Assembly: GCA_022885665.1 (NCBI GenBank)
Contig: JAGQDJ010000058.1
Span: forward strand, 342 to 64,341
Reading direction: 5' to 3'
DNA: 64,000 bases
Source of the DNA: Triops longicaudatus
Lineage: Eukaryota > Arthropoda > Branchiopoda > Notostraca > Triopsidae
Shown here: positions 37,101 to 47,900 of the stretch, piece after piece
How the letters are laid out: every line of letters starts with the position of its first letter
Numbering within the stretch: position 1 is the stretch's first letter
Position numbers and translations under genes: made by a program
Notes under the pieces: model-generated
Databases searched by the model: none
The model's input: the letters and a program-made list of their open reading frames with translations, nothing else
Told to the model about the DNA's origin: nothing

Positions 37101-37380
37101 TGACAGTCCCCATGCGGCGTCAACACCAGAGACGCTAACGCCGACATGCGGATCTTCAACGCAAGGATCGAATTCCCCTGTTGCACCACGTTCCCCTGCG
37201 TCTTCTTCGCGTTCGGAAACTCGAGGTCAGAATACTCGGCTGCCGAAGAGTAAAATGGGTGCGTGCGCTCATGAAGAAAAATTGGAGGGCGAGGCAGACC
37301 GGGATCGAGAGAGCTTAGAATCAGGCTACATGTCGTCTTACGTGAATAGGCGTGTACGGAGAAACGTTTCGTCATCCTAA
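25434..37380 (+). CDS. Patched-related / Patched-domain transmembrane protein (Ptr/PTCHD-like)
   Basis: Seventeen exons: 25434-25522, 28464-28710, 29185-29255, 29447-29494, 29780-30082, 30138-30258, 31025-31131, 31223-31343, 31480-31638, 31688-31825, 32157-32724, 32991-33127, 33189-33356, 33416-33686, 33849-33970, 34032-34322 and 36559-37380, giving about 1,260 residues. The exon 4/5 junction is the least certain. It is an RND-type protein with two sets of membrane segments. TM1 is in exon 2. The sterol-sensing-like domain in exons 8-11 has GIGVDDMFVII. The second bundle in exons 14-16 has VGLAVDYAAH. Both RND aspartate motifs are intact. Loop 1 contains DECLYQSIVRLW, typical of Ptr/PTCHD3 relatives rather than Patched itself. 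Members are thought to transport or sense lipids and sometimes modulate Hedgehog. The final exon is a 273-residue disordered Ser/Pro-rich cytoplasmic tail. Exon 1 could extend upstream in frame. Confidence 0.87.
30508..30686. mobile_element. MITE-like element, same family, copy 2 (inside a Ptr intron)
   Basis: The left end CAGTGAAACCTCAATATAAC (from 30512) is matched in inverted orientation by the right end (30663-30684, reading TAGCAAAACCTCGCTATAAC on the other strand). The body of about 175 bp shares TTTCGCCGG with copy 1 and has no reading frame. CAGT-plus-CGxTATAACG ends are typical of Tigger/pogo non-autonomous elements. Inserted between Ptr exons 6 and 7. Confidence 0.7.
31151..31184. 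repeat. Poly-T run in a Ptr intron
   Basis: A T homopolymer of about 27 bases sits in the intron after Ptr exon 7 and is followed by AAAGGG. A comparable poly-A run is at 36001-36024. Length in such runs is unreliable. Confidence 0.7.
32041..32144. repeat. Two-copy AT-rich tandem repeat, period about 52 bp
   Basis: The unit beginning TTTGTATTATTAATTT starts at 32041 and again at 32093. Both copies continue with CAAT-TATTATTATTCCTT and end at the acceptor of Ptr exon 11 (32157). It lies wholly within the intron and probably supplies the pyrimidine tract. Confidence 0.6.
34841..34949. mobile_element. Possible degenerate MITE remnant
   Basis: AGTGAAACATTGCTATAAAA at the left resembles the termini of the elements at 18443 and 30508. 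A loosely complementary right end (TTATATTATAGTGGCTTAGCA) lies about 110 bp away. The match is weak and the element would be shorter than the other copies. Confidence 0.3.
36001..36024. repeat. Poly-A run of 24 bases
   Basis: An A homopolymer in the last Ptr intron (34323-36558). The rest of that 2.2-kb intron holds only AT-rich sequence and the possible MITE remnant. Confidence 0.7.
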
Positions 37381-37980
37381 CGACTTCTCCCCCGAGCTCA
37401 GTTCACTTGCCGTGCCTAGTTCTCGGAATAACTTTGAAAAAAAAAATCACAAAAGCCAAAGTAAAACAGAGAACAAAGAACGGTTAAAATGCCAGTGAGC
37501 TCCAAACGAGCAAAGAGTGTTAATGAGGCTTTAAAAAGACTTCTGATTTTAGAGTGTAGCGTCGTCGAGTCGTTCATAGCTGATTTTGATATGTGTTGCA
37601 AAAAGAACGTATTTTATAATAACCGTTTGCCTAGTCGCCTAGTAAAACTGGAAACGGTGTAAAGAGTATGGGTTCGTTGTTTTGCTCAAGAAGACCAGTG
37701 CGAAGAGTATGTCAAGGCAAACTTTTATACAGTGCTATCTAGAAGAGAAAAAAGGTGGATGTTTAGCTCTACATCAGCTAAACGTTCTTTACCAAGTTAA
37801 TAATTAATATTTATTAACGGTCTGGCCCCGTTACTGAAATGTTAACATTTTTGTCTCGTTTCTCAGAAAATTTGTGCACTAATGAATATATTTGAACAGT
37901 TGTACTATTAAATGGGTTTACATAAAAGAAGCCAAGTTTTTGGACGATTTTCTTTAAAGGACTAAGGATATATTTTATCA
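37381..37980. other. Convergent 3' ends of Ptr and TIMM29
   Basis: A 600-bp gap between the stop codons of two convergent genes. AATAAA on the minus strand at 37815-37810 is a plausible TIMM29 polyadenylation signal, about 165 bp after its stop. A clear AATAAA for Ptr was not seen. No gene. Confidence 0.5.
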
Positions 37981-38697
37981 TCAACCACTCGGGGAAGTTT
38001 TCCATTCGTGTGGATTAACGTCACTCTCTTGCATTATCCTCTGTAACACCCAAAATCTTTTCGCAAAGCCTACGTCAATTATACGCTCGTAAAAGGTAAC
38101 ATACCGGGGTTTTAGGTAAGAGCATTGAGCGTCGAACTTGCCGACTTGTCGGTCGTAATTATCAAGCCAGATTAGGGAACAAACACCCAAATTTAGCCGC
38201 CGGATTATGCCTTCATTAGCACACGCCGCAAGGTGGTGTACGTGTGCTTCGGCAGCGGGATTGCGAATAGTGTCGCTAATCATGAGAAGATCGTCGTTAG
38301 CCCGCGTGAGCGCATCTTTAAAACAGATTTCGTCGGGATTATTGGCAATAGCAGCCAGCGTTGCACCTAAGGCTGCGGATTGTGACAAAAATTGGGAATA
38401 TAATTATATACATAATAGTGATAAGATAATATAGGATGTACTTCCGAAGTAAAAACTAGCTTTAAGTGGCCGTGCTCTAGCATCTTTCGCTGTTTCGATC
38501 GCCACGTCTTTGTAATCTTCGTAGGCGGATTTCCAAAACCGCACTAAAAATAATAAAGCACTTTAATTTAAATGGGAAACTCTCACAATTTTTTTACCAA
38601 TTTTTTCTTTAAAGGTCTCTTTGACTTCAACAGGCGGATTTTCAACAGCAGACGAAAATTTGCGAAAATTGCGACCAAAATATTGTAAGTACCGCAT
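37981..38697 (-). CDS. TIMM29: Mitochondrial import inner membrane translocase subunit Tim29
   Basis: Three exons on the minus strand: 38697-38598, 38543-38442 and 38372-37981, giving 197 residues with consistent phases. Tim29 is a metazoan subunit of the TIM22 carrier-import complex in the inner membrane. The match rests on VRFWKSAYEDYKDVAIETAK with DARARPLKAS (human has a similar RDYAEACRD...ARARPGRA block), then YFGTLGATLAAIANNP as the single membrane segment. LNLGVCSLIW, CSYLKPRYVTF, IIDVGFAKRFWVL and QESDVNPHEW complete it. The C-terminus is shorter than in vertebrates, ending soon after DVNPHEW. The gene is head to head with CHCHD1: the two ATGs are 452 bp apart. Confidence 0.85.
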
Positions 38698-39149
38698 TTT
38701 GATTTGTTTACCAACTTGAGGTTGGCTAACTATCGATAGTTGGCCACAGATGTTCGATATTTAACTTTAAATACTGACCCTAAACGGATTTATGCGAATT
38801 TTCAAAATATTTAATCAAGAGAAGACGCTTTTAAAGCGTTTGAATAGAAATTTTATTGTATCGAATTCTGCTATTTTTCAGTAAATATAATAAATAATTA
38901 TATTATGTTACTAAGTATAATTTGAGTGATTTTGTTAATCCCTAGATTTTAAATAAGCTGCCGTTTCAGCGTTAACGTTTCGCGATTCAAAGTCCAGAGA
39001 CGCTTAGTTTATTTCGATATCGCTTTTCAGATTTGGAATCGAAAAATCTCACGGCGGATCTGTTTACACATGGTACATTTCGTAAATACTGGAACTCACG
39101 CTCACCTTTGACACCGAAATAACGTGAAAAATTACTCCGATAGCTTAAA
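38698..39149. promoter_or_regulatory. Shared 5' region of TIMM29 and CHCHD1
   Basis: A 452-bp interval between two divergent start codons. It should contain both promoters. No TATA box is placed suitably for both. ACTATCGATAGT at 38729-38740 is a 12-bp palindrome 33 bp upstream of the TIMM29 ATG and contains TATCGATA, the DRE core of fly housekeeping promoters. Function is inferred from position and motif only. Confidence 0.45.
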
Positions 39150-40078
39150 ATGAGAATCAGCTCAGTACTTTACAGAAGACCTGGTCGTAGACCAGCTTTG
39201 GAGCCATTTCCGTTCCAAGAGCGATTGCCACTTGCCTTAAAAGATTCTGTATCCGGAAAAGGGGATAAAACAACTGGTAATTGAACTATAATATATTTCA
39301 TGTGTACTATGTTAATTACGATTTTTTTATTTAGATGTGGTCTGCTTGCAAGAGATGGCTATAATGCTGGCTTGTTTCAAGAAAAACGAGTTTAACGAGA
39401 TCATGTGCTCTCAGGAAGTCGACAGCTTTAAGAAGTGTTTCACGAATTTCAAAGTAATTTAGTATATTGAGTATACTTCCTCTTATCAGTCAAGCACGAG
39501 GATGAATCCTTACACCTTGTAATAGAAAAACCTATTTATACGAAGAACCTGGATTAGCTGTTACAATACCTAAATAAGGCTCTTAACTATGAGATGCATG
39601 ATAGAAATAAATTTATGTAGCGTTTTATTAATTTAATTAAATACTTGGTGCTGGAATGTTTGAAACGGGTCAATTAATTTATTTTGTTATCGTTGTTTTG
39701 TATTTTCGACTGTTTCACCGCAATAGGCGTAAGCCTACTCGGGGATTCAATAAAAAAATAATTAAAGAATCAGTAATATTCGGTATTTTTTAACTCTTGT
39801 TATATTTCAGCTCATGCAGATTTTTTAAAAATATACCGTAAATTTTTTTACGCGAGTATGTGCGGTTAAATCGGTAATCAGTTAAATCGTGTATGGATAA
39901 GAGGGAATATACTGCACTCTCACCCATAACTTCGGACTAATACTGTGTCATGTTACAGGAGGGTATAGCAAGAAAGGCCAAGCAAGATATAGAAGGCACT
40001 GCGACATTGGGTCCCAATAAGAAGCTACCCTATCAACAAGTCAATAAACTCTTAGCACAACATCCCCAACCTCGGTAG
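39150..40078 (+). CDS. CHCHD1: Small ribosomal subunit protein mS37 (CHCHD1), mitochondrial
   Basis: Three exons, 39150-39276, 39335-39453 and 39959-40078, giving 121 residues (118 in human). A twin CX9C motif (CHCH fold) is in exon 2: CLQEMAIMLAC and CSQEVDSFKKC, each with exactly nine residues between cysteines. The family hallmark M-A-x-M-L-A-C-F/W-K-x-N-E-F is present (MAIMLACFKKNEF). The C-terminus matches the mS37 end, with LGPNKKLPYQQVNKLLAQHP like human LLPNKLNKLLQRFP. The basic arginine-rich N-terminus fits a ribosomal protein. It is part of the mitochondrial small ribosomal subunit and is probably oxidised by MIA40. The third exon follows a 505-bp intron, long for this window. Confidence 0.9.
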
Positions 40079-41949
40079 CTTCAAAATCATTTCGTCGCAA
40101 TACATAGTTCTTATCTGTACACACACATGTCTGACATTTATTACTGTAAGGAATTCCCGACAGTTTTGTCGGGCTGTATTTTCTTAATATTTTTCCCATC
40201 GTGACTACATTGCGTGCAGCAGTATAACTTCTTCCCATAGTCAAATGGTGCGTGTGGTAATTCCCCTTCAAGATATAAGTAGTACCCATTATTTCTTTAC
40301 GTACGAAAAAATGTGATACCTTATTATCGACAGCTTAACTAAACGTTACGAGTTCGAAGTGTAAATTCTGGAAGGAGGACATTTGTTCTCAACTCGATCT
40401 TGATTTGTAAGTGGGACTAAAAGAAATTCTTTATCTTTTGTGTAAAATCCATATTGTGGTGTATTAATACCGGAAAAATACGGAAGGATTAACACGTGCT
40501 GCGGGATGATAATTTTACCCAGATATTTCCGAATCCGTGGGGGTCTCGTATTTCAGAGCCATTGTTTGCTTTTTCACTTCAAGAAATGTGTTACAGATGG
40601 CTTTCGTAAATATCCCGGACCCGTTAAGAAGAATATATTACGCGACATATCCTTCCGTAATATTTTGAGCTGTAAACCATTTGCGTTCATTTTTACTCCT
40701 TTCTTCCTTAGCCTTTTCCTAATTCCGTTTCTTAAATAAGCAAAGTGTACAAGTTTCGACGTCACGAGAGGACTTAAGCTCGTTGAATCCTAGCTTTATG
40801 AGTTTTGTCTCAACCCTTTGAACTCCTTCTTCCATGGGCTCTTAACCGCGTCCGGGCGCTTCTCCTGTTTTCCGTTCTGTAACACAAATAGACACGTTTC
40901 CTCTTTTTGTATATCCTTTTAATCAGTTAAATCCGAGTCTGGCGCACGCGCCAACTTTACCCAAGACTGTCCCGAGTTGCTCAACTTGTACAGGTATGCG
41001 CTCTCGCCCACTTTAGCCCGAGTGTTATTTGAGTAGTAGCACCAACTACCTCATTCTGTTCAGATCTAACGAATCGCAAAGTTGCTTGGCAACGTGAGGT
41101 GATACTCCCAATAAGTGACGGTGATCTAATCACCACTCGAAGATCTTACAACGCCCAATACTCACCCTACGCAAAGCGGACTATTGCTCTTTTATCAGCC
41201 TTTTCAACCACGGCAAAAGTGCACAAATCTGTCCGGCCCCACTTAAGAGCTCAATTAGAGCCCATTCGTCCCGTCGCTCATCTCAGCACGTGACGTACAC
41301 AAGAATGTTATTCACCGCAGAAAAGAGTGGAGGGAATTCTATTCTGGTGATTCAAGATTATAAAGAAAGGTTAGAAACTTGCAATATCCTGTCATTAAAT
41401 CTTGACTTTACGATTGTTCCGTGTTACCATTCTTTGCTTGCTTACAAATTTTACATTTCCCGTGTGTCATTGTGAGACTTTTTTTTTCGTTGCCGAATTC
41501 GACAATAAGCTTGTATATTACTGCGAACAGCATTATAGACGAGACTATTTCAAATAATATTTCAAACCTAATACGGAAGACTGCACTGCATGGCGAAACG
41601 AGAGCATGTCCGCGTGGACTACAGCAAGCCTTGTCTTATCGATCTGACGGTAGAGGGAAGTTCCCGTAATCGGCCGCGCAACTAGGAAAACTTGTGCGGT
41701 CTATTCAGTTTTATTACTTTTTCCTCCGTTTTCTTTACTTGCTTTTGGGAGAAATACGTAAGAAACGGGCAGCGCATAACGGAAAGTAGATTTTCATTTC
41801 GGGTTTGCCGACACCTTCTTATCAGCGGAAATCCGTGGTAAAGCGTCAAGTCCTTGTTTAATCGCACGTTTCCTCTTCCAAGCATACTTTTAACTCCAAT
41901 TTATTTCGTTCTTTGCTTACAGTTAGTAGGAAGCCAGGCACCTCGTTCT
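40079..41949. other. Interval between CHCHD1 and the FGD first recognised exon
   Basis: About 1.9 kb holding the CHCHD1 3' flank and presumably the FGD promoter. One open stretch, 41066-41292, follows a good acceptor (TTCTGTTCAG at 41055-41064) and reads 75 codons (including RRSYNAQYSPYAKRTIALLS). Its donor phase does not connect to the exon at 41923/41950, so I leave it unassigned. Another short open piece is 40927-40993. Confidence 0.4.
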
Positions 41950-44900
41950 ATGGAATCGCGTCAAGTGGCCACGGACGACATTGCTCTGTTGAAGTACACT
42001 GCCCGCAATACTTTGTCACCGGACCAGAAACCTCCGCGGCCACCCCGAAGCAGATCCAAGTCAAAAGCCCGAGATCCGCTTGATTTCCCGCTCTTTACTT
42101 ACAAAGTAATTGCGCTTTAAAAATTTAAGCATCCGTTCGTCTGCAGTGGATTTTATAACGTTTCCCACGTAGAGATGTCTTTAGCCCCCAAATGGCATCG
42201 TTAGCCCTGCCAGTGTGTGTAGATTGTTCGAGTCCTTCAACTAACCACTAAGCCTACGATGTTGTGATTGAGTGTTGGATTATTGTTTACGACTGGTCCT
42301 ACCTAACTAAGAAGCTAACCATGTTGCACTGATCGAAACCCTGATCTGTAATCCTCCTCCCTTCTCTCTTAAAAGAGACGTGGTCGTTCATCTTCTCGTG
42401 ACCCCGAAAGTCCTACTTCCCCGGTGAATGACGGTGTAACCTTAATTGGCTACCGACCTTACTGTCCCAGTCCCTGCCAACGAAGTGCTTCGATCCATGT
42501 ATCTTCGACTGCCAAATTGGAGCATACTACCTCGTCCACCGGAGTCGTCAGCAGTGATCCCAACTGCCAGTTCCGTTCTTTGCGAACGTCACGCGAGTTG
42601 AAAATGGAACGGGAAAAAAGACGTCAGCAACTGCGCAGTCGTAGTGCCAGTAACGACTCGTTAAAGCGCAATGTATACGACTCAGAACCTGCAGCGAGTG
42701 TGAACCCTTGGCTGGAGCCACTGATTCTACCGCCCCCTAAAGGTTTCCAAGACAGTAGTGGCTCCAATTCCCCGCCTACTACCCTTTCCGATGAGTCAGA
42801 GCCTACATCAGAGATTCCCAGTACTGTAGCGACGCCGGACTGTGACGTGGAAATAAGAGAACGCCCCAAACGGGATTTTTCGGGGATTGCTACTCAACGA
42901 CCGAAGACCACGCCCTTCCCCGTAATTACTCAGCCCCCTTGGACAGCCCCGAGCTTGGGACCCCGACGAACGATCCTCTTCCCGCCATTGACCCGAGATG
43001 TCGAGTTCTGGCGAACAAGTGCTACTCAAGGCCGCTTTGAAATGCGATCCACGCGAAGTGTTATCGAGTACACCACCGGTGGAGTCCATTACAGGTACAC
43101 CTGATTAGTTACTTCTTTGATTAGCATTAGCTTTCTGTTCGTGTTCGTACAAACTTTGAACCAATAAGGAAGGTAACTGTAAATATAGTACGATCTCTTG
43201 TCACAATATGAGTCGTTTGATTCAAAACAAGTAAATAAATAGATAAAAAATCACGTGGAATCACATAGATCATTACTGTTTTGAGTGAATCAAAGTGACC
43301 ACGAAATAGATTTAGAAAGAGGGGGACAATGAGCATGGCTCACGCCTGATGCTCAGGGGTTTTTTTTTATTTTATTTTTTTTTTATTTTTTTTTAAGTCA
43401 CATGGGAAGTTTTAAGTCCCTTTCATTAGGGATTAACCATGGACTGAAAGCACGTTATGTTCTGTGAAAATCTACGTCACTTAATGTTAGGCGCATTTAT
43501 ACAATTGTGAGGCTTATAAGAGCTAATAAATATCATACGAAATGCGTTTAAGTCATAGGGCAAGAATCTTGCCGACATCGGGGAAGAAAAACAAGGAAAA
43601 TCGCAGCTCTTCATATCTTGGTGGTCGCTTCCGTAATGACACTTAGACATCCTGTGATATGATACTACATGCATTTAGAAGTCTCGAGTAATGTTCGCAG
43701 AAAAAGGAGCTCACAGCATTGGTTGACTAGTAGGGCACGTTTCACAGGGATTTTTCTAAAGTATCGCATTATATGCAACGGATTTTTAAAAGTTGAATCG
43801 CGGTTTGGGTACATAATTGACGTGAAAGGCGCTATACGTGTTCAACGAATGCAAGCCATGTTGAAAGTTTCGTTGAAACAGAAAAGGGACGTGAAACATG
43901 CATTTCTAGTATTTTTCCTTGCTTTTCACTTCACTGCTATTCAAATATCTTAGCCGTACCGTAACTCTTCCCCGTAAAGCATTCTCCCCATTCGCGTCAG
44001 AATTGATGAAGGAAACTTCCAACGCTCACACGAGTTTGTCGTCACGTTTGGTTCACATTTTCCGAACTACCTTGCAATTCTGGTAGTTGCTTTTACGTTA
44101 CTTTATTTAACGTAATTTTATGGACGAATCTTTTCACCTATTAAAAAATGCTGTCTTCGGAATGTTTCGGAGTTTGCTTCGAATTCGGTTAAGCTAACTT
44201 AAGTTACTTATTAAGAAGGAACTTAGAAAATTCATTACAAATCTTCGGAAATCGGGTTATGTTCATGGCGTTTCTATTAGTACCTTTTCATTACATTAGC
44301 CGTTCGCAGATTGTACGCGAACGCTTATACAGGTTAAAAAGTTACAATTAATTTCAGTTAATTTTAAGAATAATATGGTTTAACTTTACAATAACTGATA
44401 CTTTGTTATGTGAGGGCGGTTAAGTTAGATCCTCTCTATACGGCGACCAAGGCATTTGTTTTCTCATTGCCGCAGCAACTTGTACATGACCTTCGTACTT
44501 GCTTGGATCACCGGAAAAAAATTCGAAAAACACTCTGAAACACTACTTAGGCAATCACTCCAAATACAATCGATAATCCTTAACGTGAATAATGTACATA
44601 CAAGCCTACTACAAAATTCCTCTCGTATGTTCTCTGGATACAGCTAACCAGTTCCGTCTTAACGATGCAGTTACAATCAAATAACGCGGTCACGGCTTCT
44701 TGTCTTTTCTTCTTCTTTTTTCCTTTCTACATAGGACACGAGTCTGGTTCTAATTGGACCAGTAGAGCCTTCTTTATTTCACTACAAATAAGTAATGATT
44801 TTTTCTTACATAACAAGAGAATTCTAGAATCTGACTATGATCTCAGAAATGAAACATCCAGCGCAATCTCCCTTATTCCATGACCTAGATCCTTGCTAAT

Positions 44901-47900
44901 TGGTGATATTTTCTCACTCCTTTTTTGTGGATTAGATACAGAGACCAAGATTTTTCGCCATAACTTTGGCGGCCAGTGTACTTTTTTCATTTATCGGATG
45001 AAATTTCATCCGTCAAACGTCAACTTTGCTGGTTGCGTGTGGCGATCTCATTAGCAATATACGCTCGACAGCGAGCAGACCCGGCACTCTCCAACCCCAA
45101 AAGCCTTCGTAAACGAAAATCGAAGTTCAACACTTTCTTCACACCTCTCGGACCATTTTCTGCGCCCCTACAACTCCATTTCCTTTTCTTTCTTAGACTA
45201 GCTTCTGCCTAAGTCCTGCTATTGCAGCATGTCGGTGTCGCCATGTGGGATGACAGACAGGGGCTACATGGCCCTAAATAGCTCCTCTTCCCTCTCCCCG
45301 TATTTCTCTTTCCTTTTCACTTTCTTTTTATCCCCGGTTTCTCCTTTCACTTCTGTACACGCCGGCTCCCTATCCGCTTCTGTTATACGCAAGGGGGGTT
45401 ATGCCCCCGAGGGCTTCGGCATTTGCATTTCAGAGATCAATGGGAGCAGACGTGATGATTGTTACCTCCGTGCCGTTTCGTGCTAGCAATAGGATACGAA
45501 GCTGTACAATTTGGACTAGTGTTCCACAATTCACCTATTGTTAAATTTTCGCCAAATTTTGACCGGTGGTAACCGGACACTATTCTTATCCCTGCCGGAA
45601 GTGGAATATTCCCCATGCGTTCGTGAATCATTACGTTGAATCGCGTGGCTGTAAATCCGAAAGTGCCTGTGCTTAAGTTTTTTTTTCGTTTTTATGTACC
45701 TGGCTCTTGGCTAGAGCTGGAGTGAATGGGTTGTGCATTTAAGCCCCTAATCTGAACGGTTATGGCATCGAGTGCATTAAAATGGACTTCGACAGATAGG
45801 TGGGCGTGGCCTTGTTGGTCCCTACCATTACACCGATCAGGCCTTACGTTGAGACGCAGCGGTCGGAGACGAACGTGAGTTTTCTACTAAAGTTTTGTAG
45901 TAATAACAAGAGTTGTCTCTTGTGGGGTTTCGAGAGGAGAGAGGACTGAAGGTTTAACGTAAGCGTTCGCACGAGCACCAGCTTAAGAGGATCATTAATC
46001 ATCCACGACAGGCTCGGTGAACCCCCCAAGAAGAACATTGTGTTTTTTTCCGTGTTTTATATTCTTGAGTGCGTGTGCTACTTGTTCTTTTATGCAATTG
46101 AGTGTGTCCATATATTCTTCCACCCTCCCAACTTCCCTTCTCCAACCCCCAATCCATCGTCCCTTTTATTGGAAAAACTGTTACAGTTGCGAGCTCTGAA
46201 TGTCCGTGTTTTCCAGGTCTGAACGTGGTTAGAGCAAAAGGCATGGACAGCTGCCGGAAATATTAACAGCGAAAGGCACAGATTTGTGGTATTGAATTGG
46301 TTTCGGAGTCGAGGAAAGCTTAGAGTACCCTTTAGCTTGGCTTTGTTGTTTTTGACTCGCGTGGAGAGAGCAGATGTTGGAGGTGCAGAAATATTTGCTA
46401 ACGAGTTTACCGTATTTTCACCTTAGCGAGCTTTCTGTTTACTACCACAACAGAAGTACGTTACTCAAGGTCTTTTACTTAACCGTCATGTAGTAGTCGA
46501 AAATGTAATATGAACCAAAATATCAATTAGCGTCGCTCTGGAACCACCCCCTTTTTCCGCCCACGTCTATAGCACCCAGTGCAGTAGGAGTCAGTCAATA
46601 GAAGAACGGATATGACCTTACCCTTTAATTATACCTCTTGCTAGCGCTTTGAAAAACAAATATTTTCTTTGCGTGGTATAGGTGTCCCGTGTCTTAGCTT
46701 CACTGCGAGATTAATTTCAGCGGACATCGGGAGAATTTCAATCAGTAGCAAGGCAAATGCCCAATGCATTCATTTAATGTATGAGTGTTTTTATACCCAC
46801 GTACTTTAAAAGTTACATACATTGTCAAGGCCACGATTTTCGTAACGGGTTCACAATTTTTTTAAAACATTTTATTTCTTATTTTTCCTTTTTTTATGCG
46901 TACTTAAATAGCACAGTTAGTAGGTTGGCTCCTTGACAATCCTGAAAGTAATGTTGAACTTAAGCGCCTTTATAGTTGAGTTTGAAATTTGAACATCACT
47001 TTTCCTCTTCGGCGACGCAAGGAAAGGTTTAACTTGTATTACTTCACTCCTATTTCTCTCGTTTAGTTCATACGTAAGAGCTAGGAAACACGGAAACGAC
47101 ATAGGGTGACAAGCAAAATATTTAAAAAGGGCTAATAAAAGTAAAAGGGATAATAGGAAAAAATGAGTAATAAAACAAAATTAGGAGTTATTAAGGTTCG
47201 TCTTTTGCTAATTCAACGACTGTGTTTAGTTTCTTAAGCTTACTGTGATGGGAAGTGCCGAGTGACTCAGGTGTATACTCGGGAAATATTAGGGTAAGTT
47301 TTTGTGCACAGAAATGTGTTTGGTTACAGTGTACGTTGTGTATAGTCTTATGTTTTGTAAATTTGTCGCACTTTGAAAGCAAAAGGTGATCTTTTTGGTG
47401 CTTTATTTTCCTTATGTCGGTCTTAGGCAGGAAAGTTACTCCTCCTATAAATAGTAATGCGTCTTTGGCGCCTGTGTGGCGTCGTCGTCCGGTGAAATGG
47501 TTACGGCCGGACCCGACCTCTCACACACGAGTGTTTTTTAAACCCCGTTTCCTTTCATCCCTGTAAAACCGTATGAACCCATAGCGACGTAAGCTCTTGC
47601 TTCCATCACTTTTTACACGTCCCGTTAGAGTCGAAGATATATTACGAACCGGATGAGGCGCAGCAACAAAACTTATGCGATACAAATATAGAATATTCGC
47701 TTAAGTGGCAAACATACATACTACCTTAGAGCGCGCAGAGAAAAAATAAAATAAAAAAGGAGCAAGACGCCTGCTGTCTTCATAGAATAATTAAAACAAA
47801 AAAGATCCCATTTGGGCTGAGATCCAACTTTTCCCTGTGAGTTTGTGAATGCTGTCTTATTTTTGTTCTAACAAATCGAAATTTCTGCCGTACGCTAAGG

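Noticed and set aside
43361..43395. T-rich stretch as a terminator
   Set aside because: It is simple low-complexity sequence inside a large intron with no transcript end nearby.
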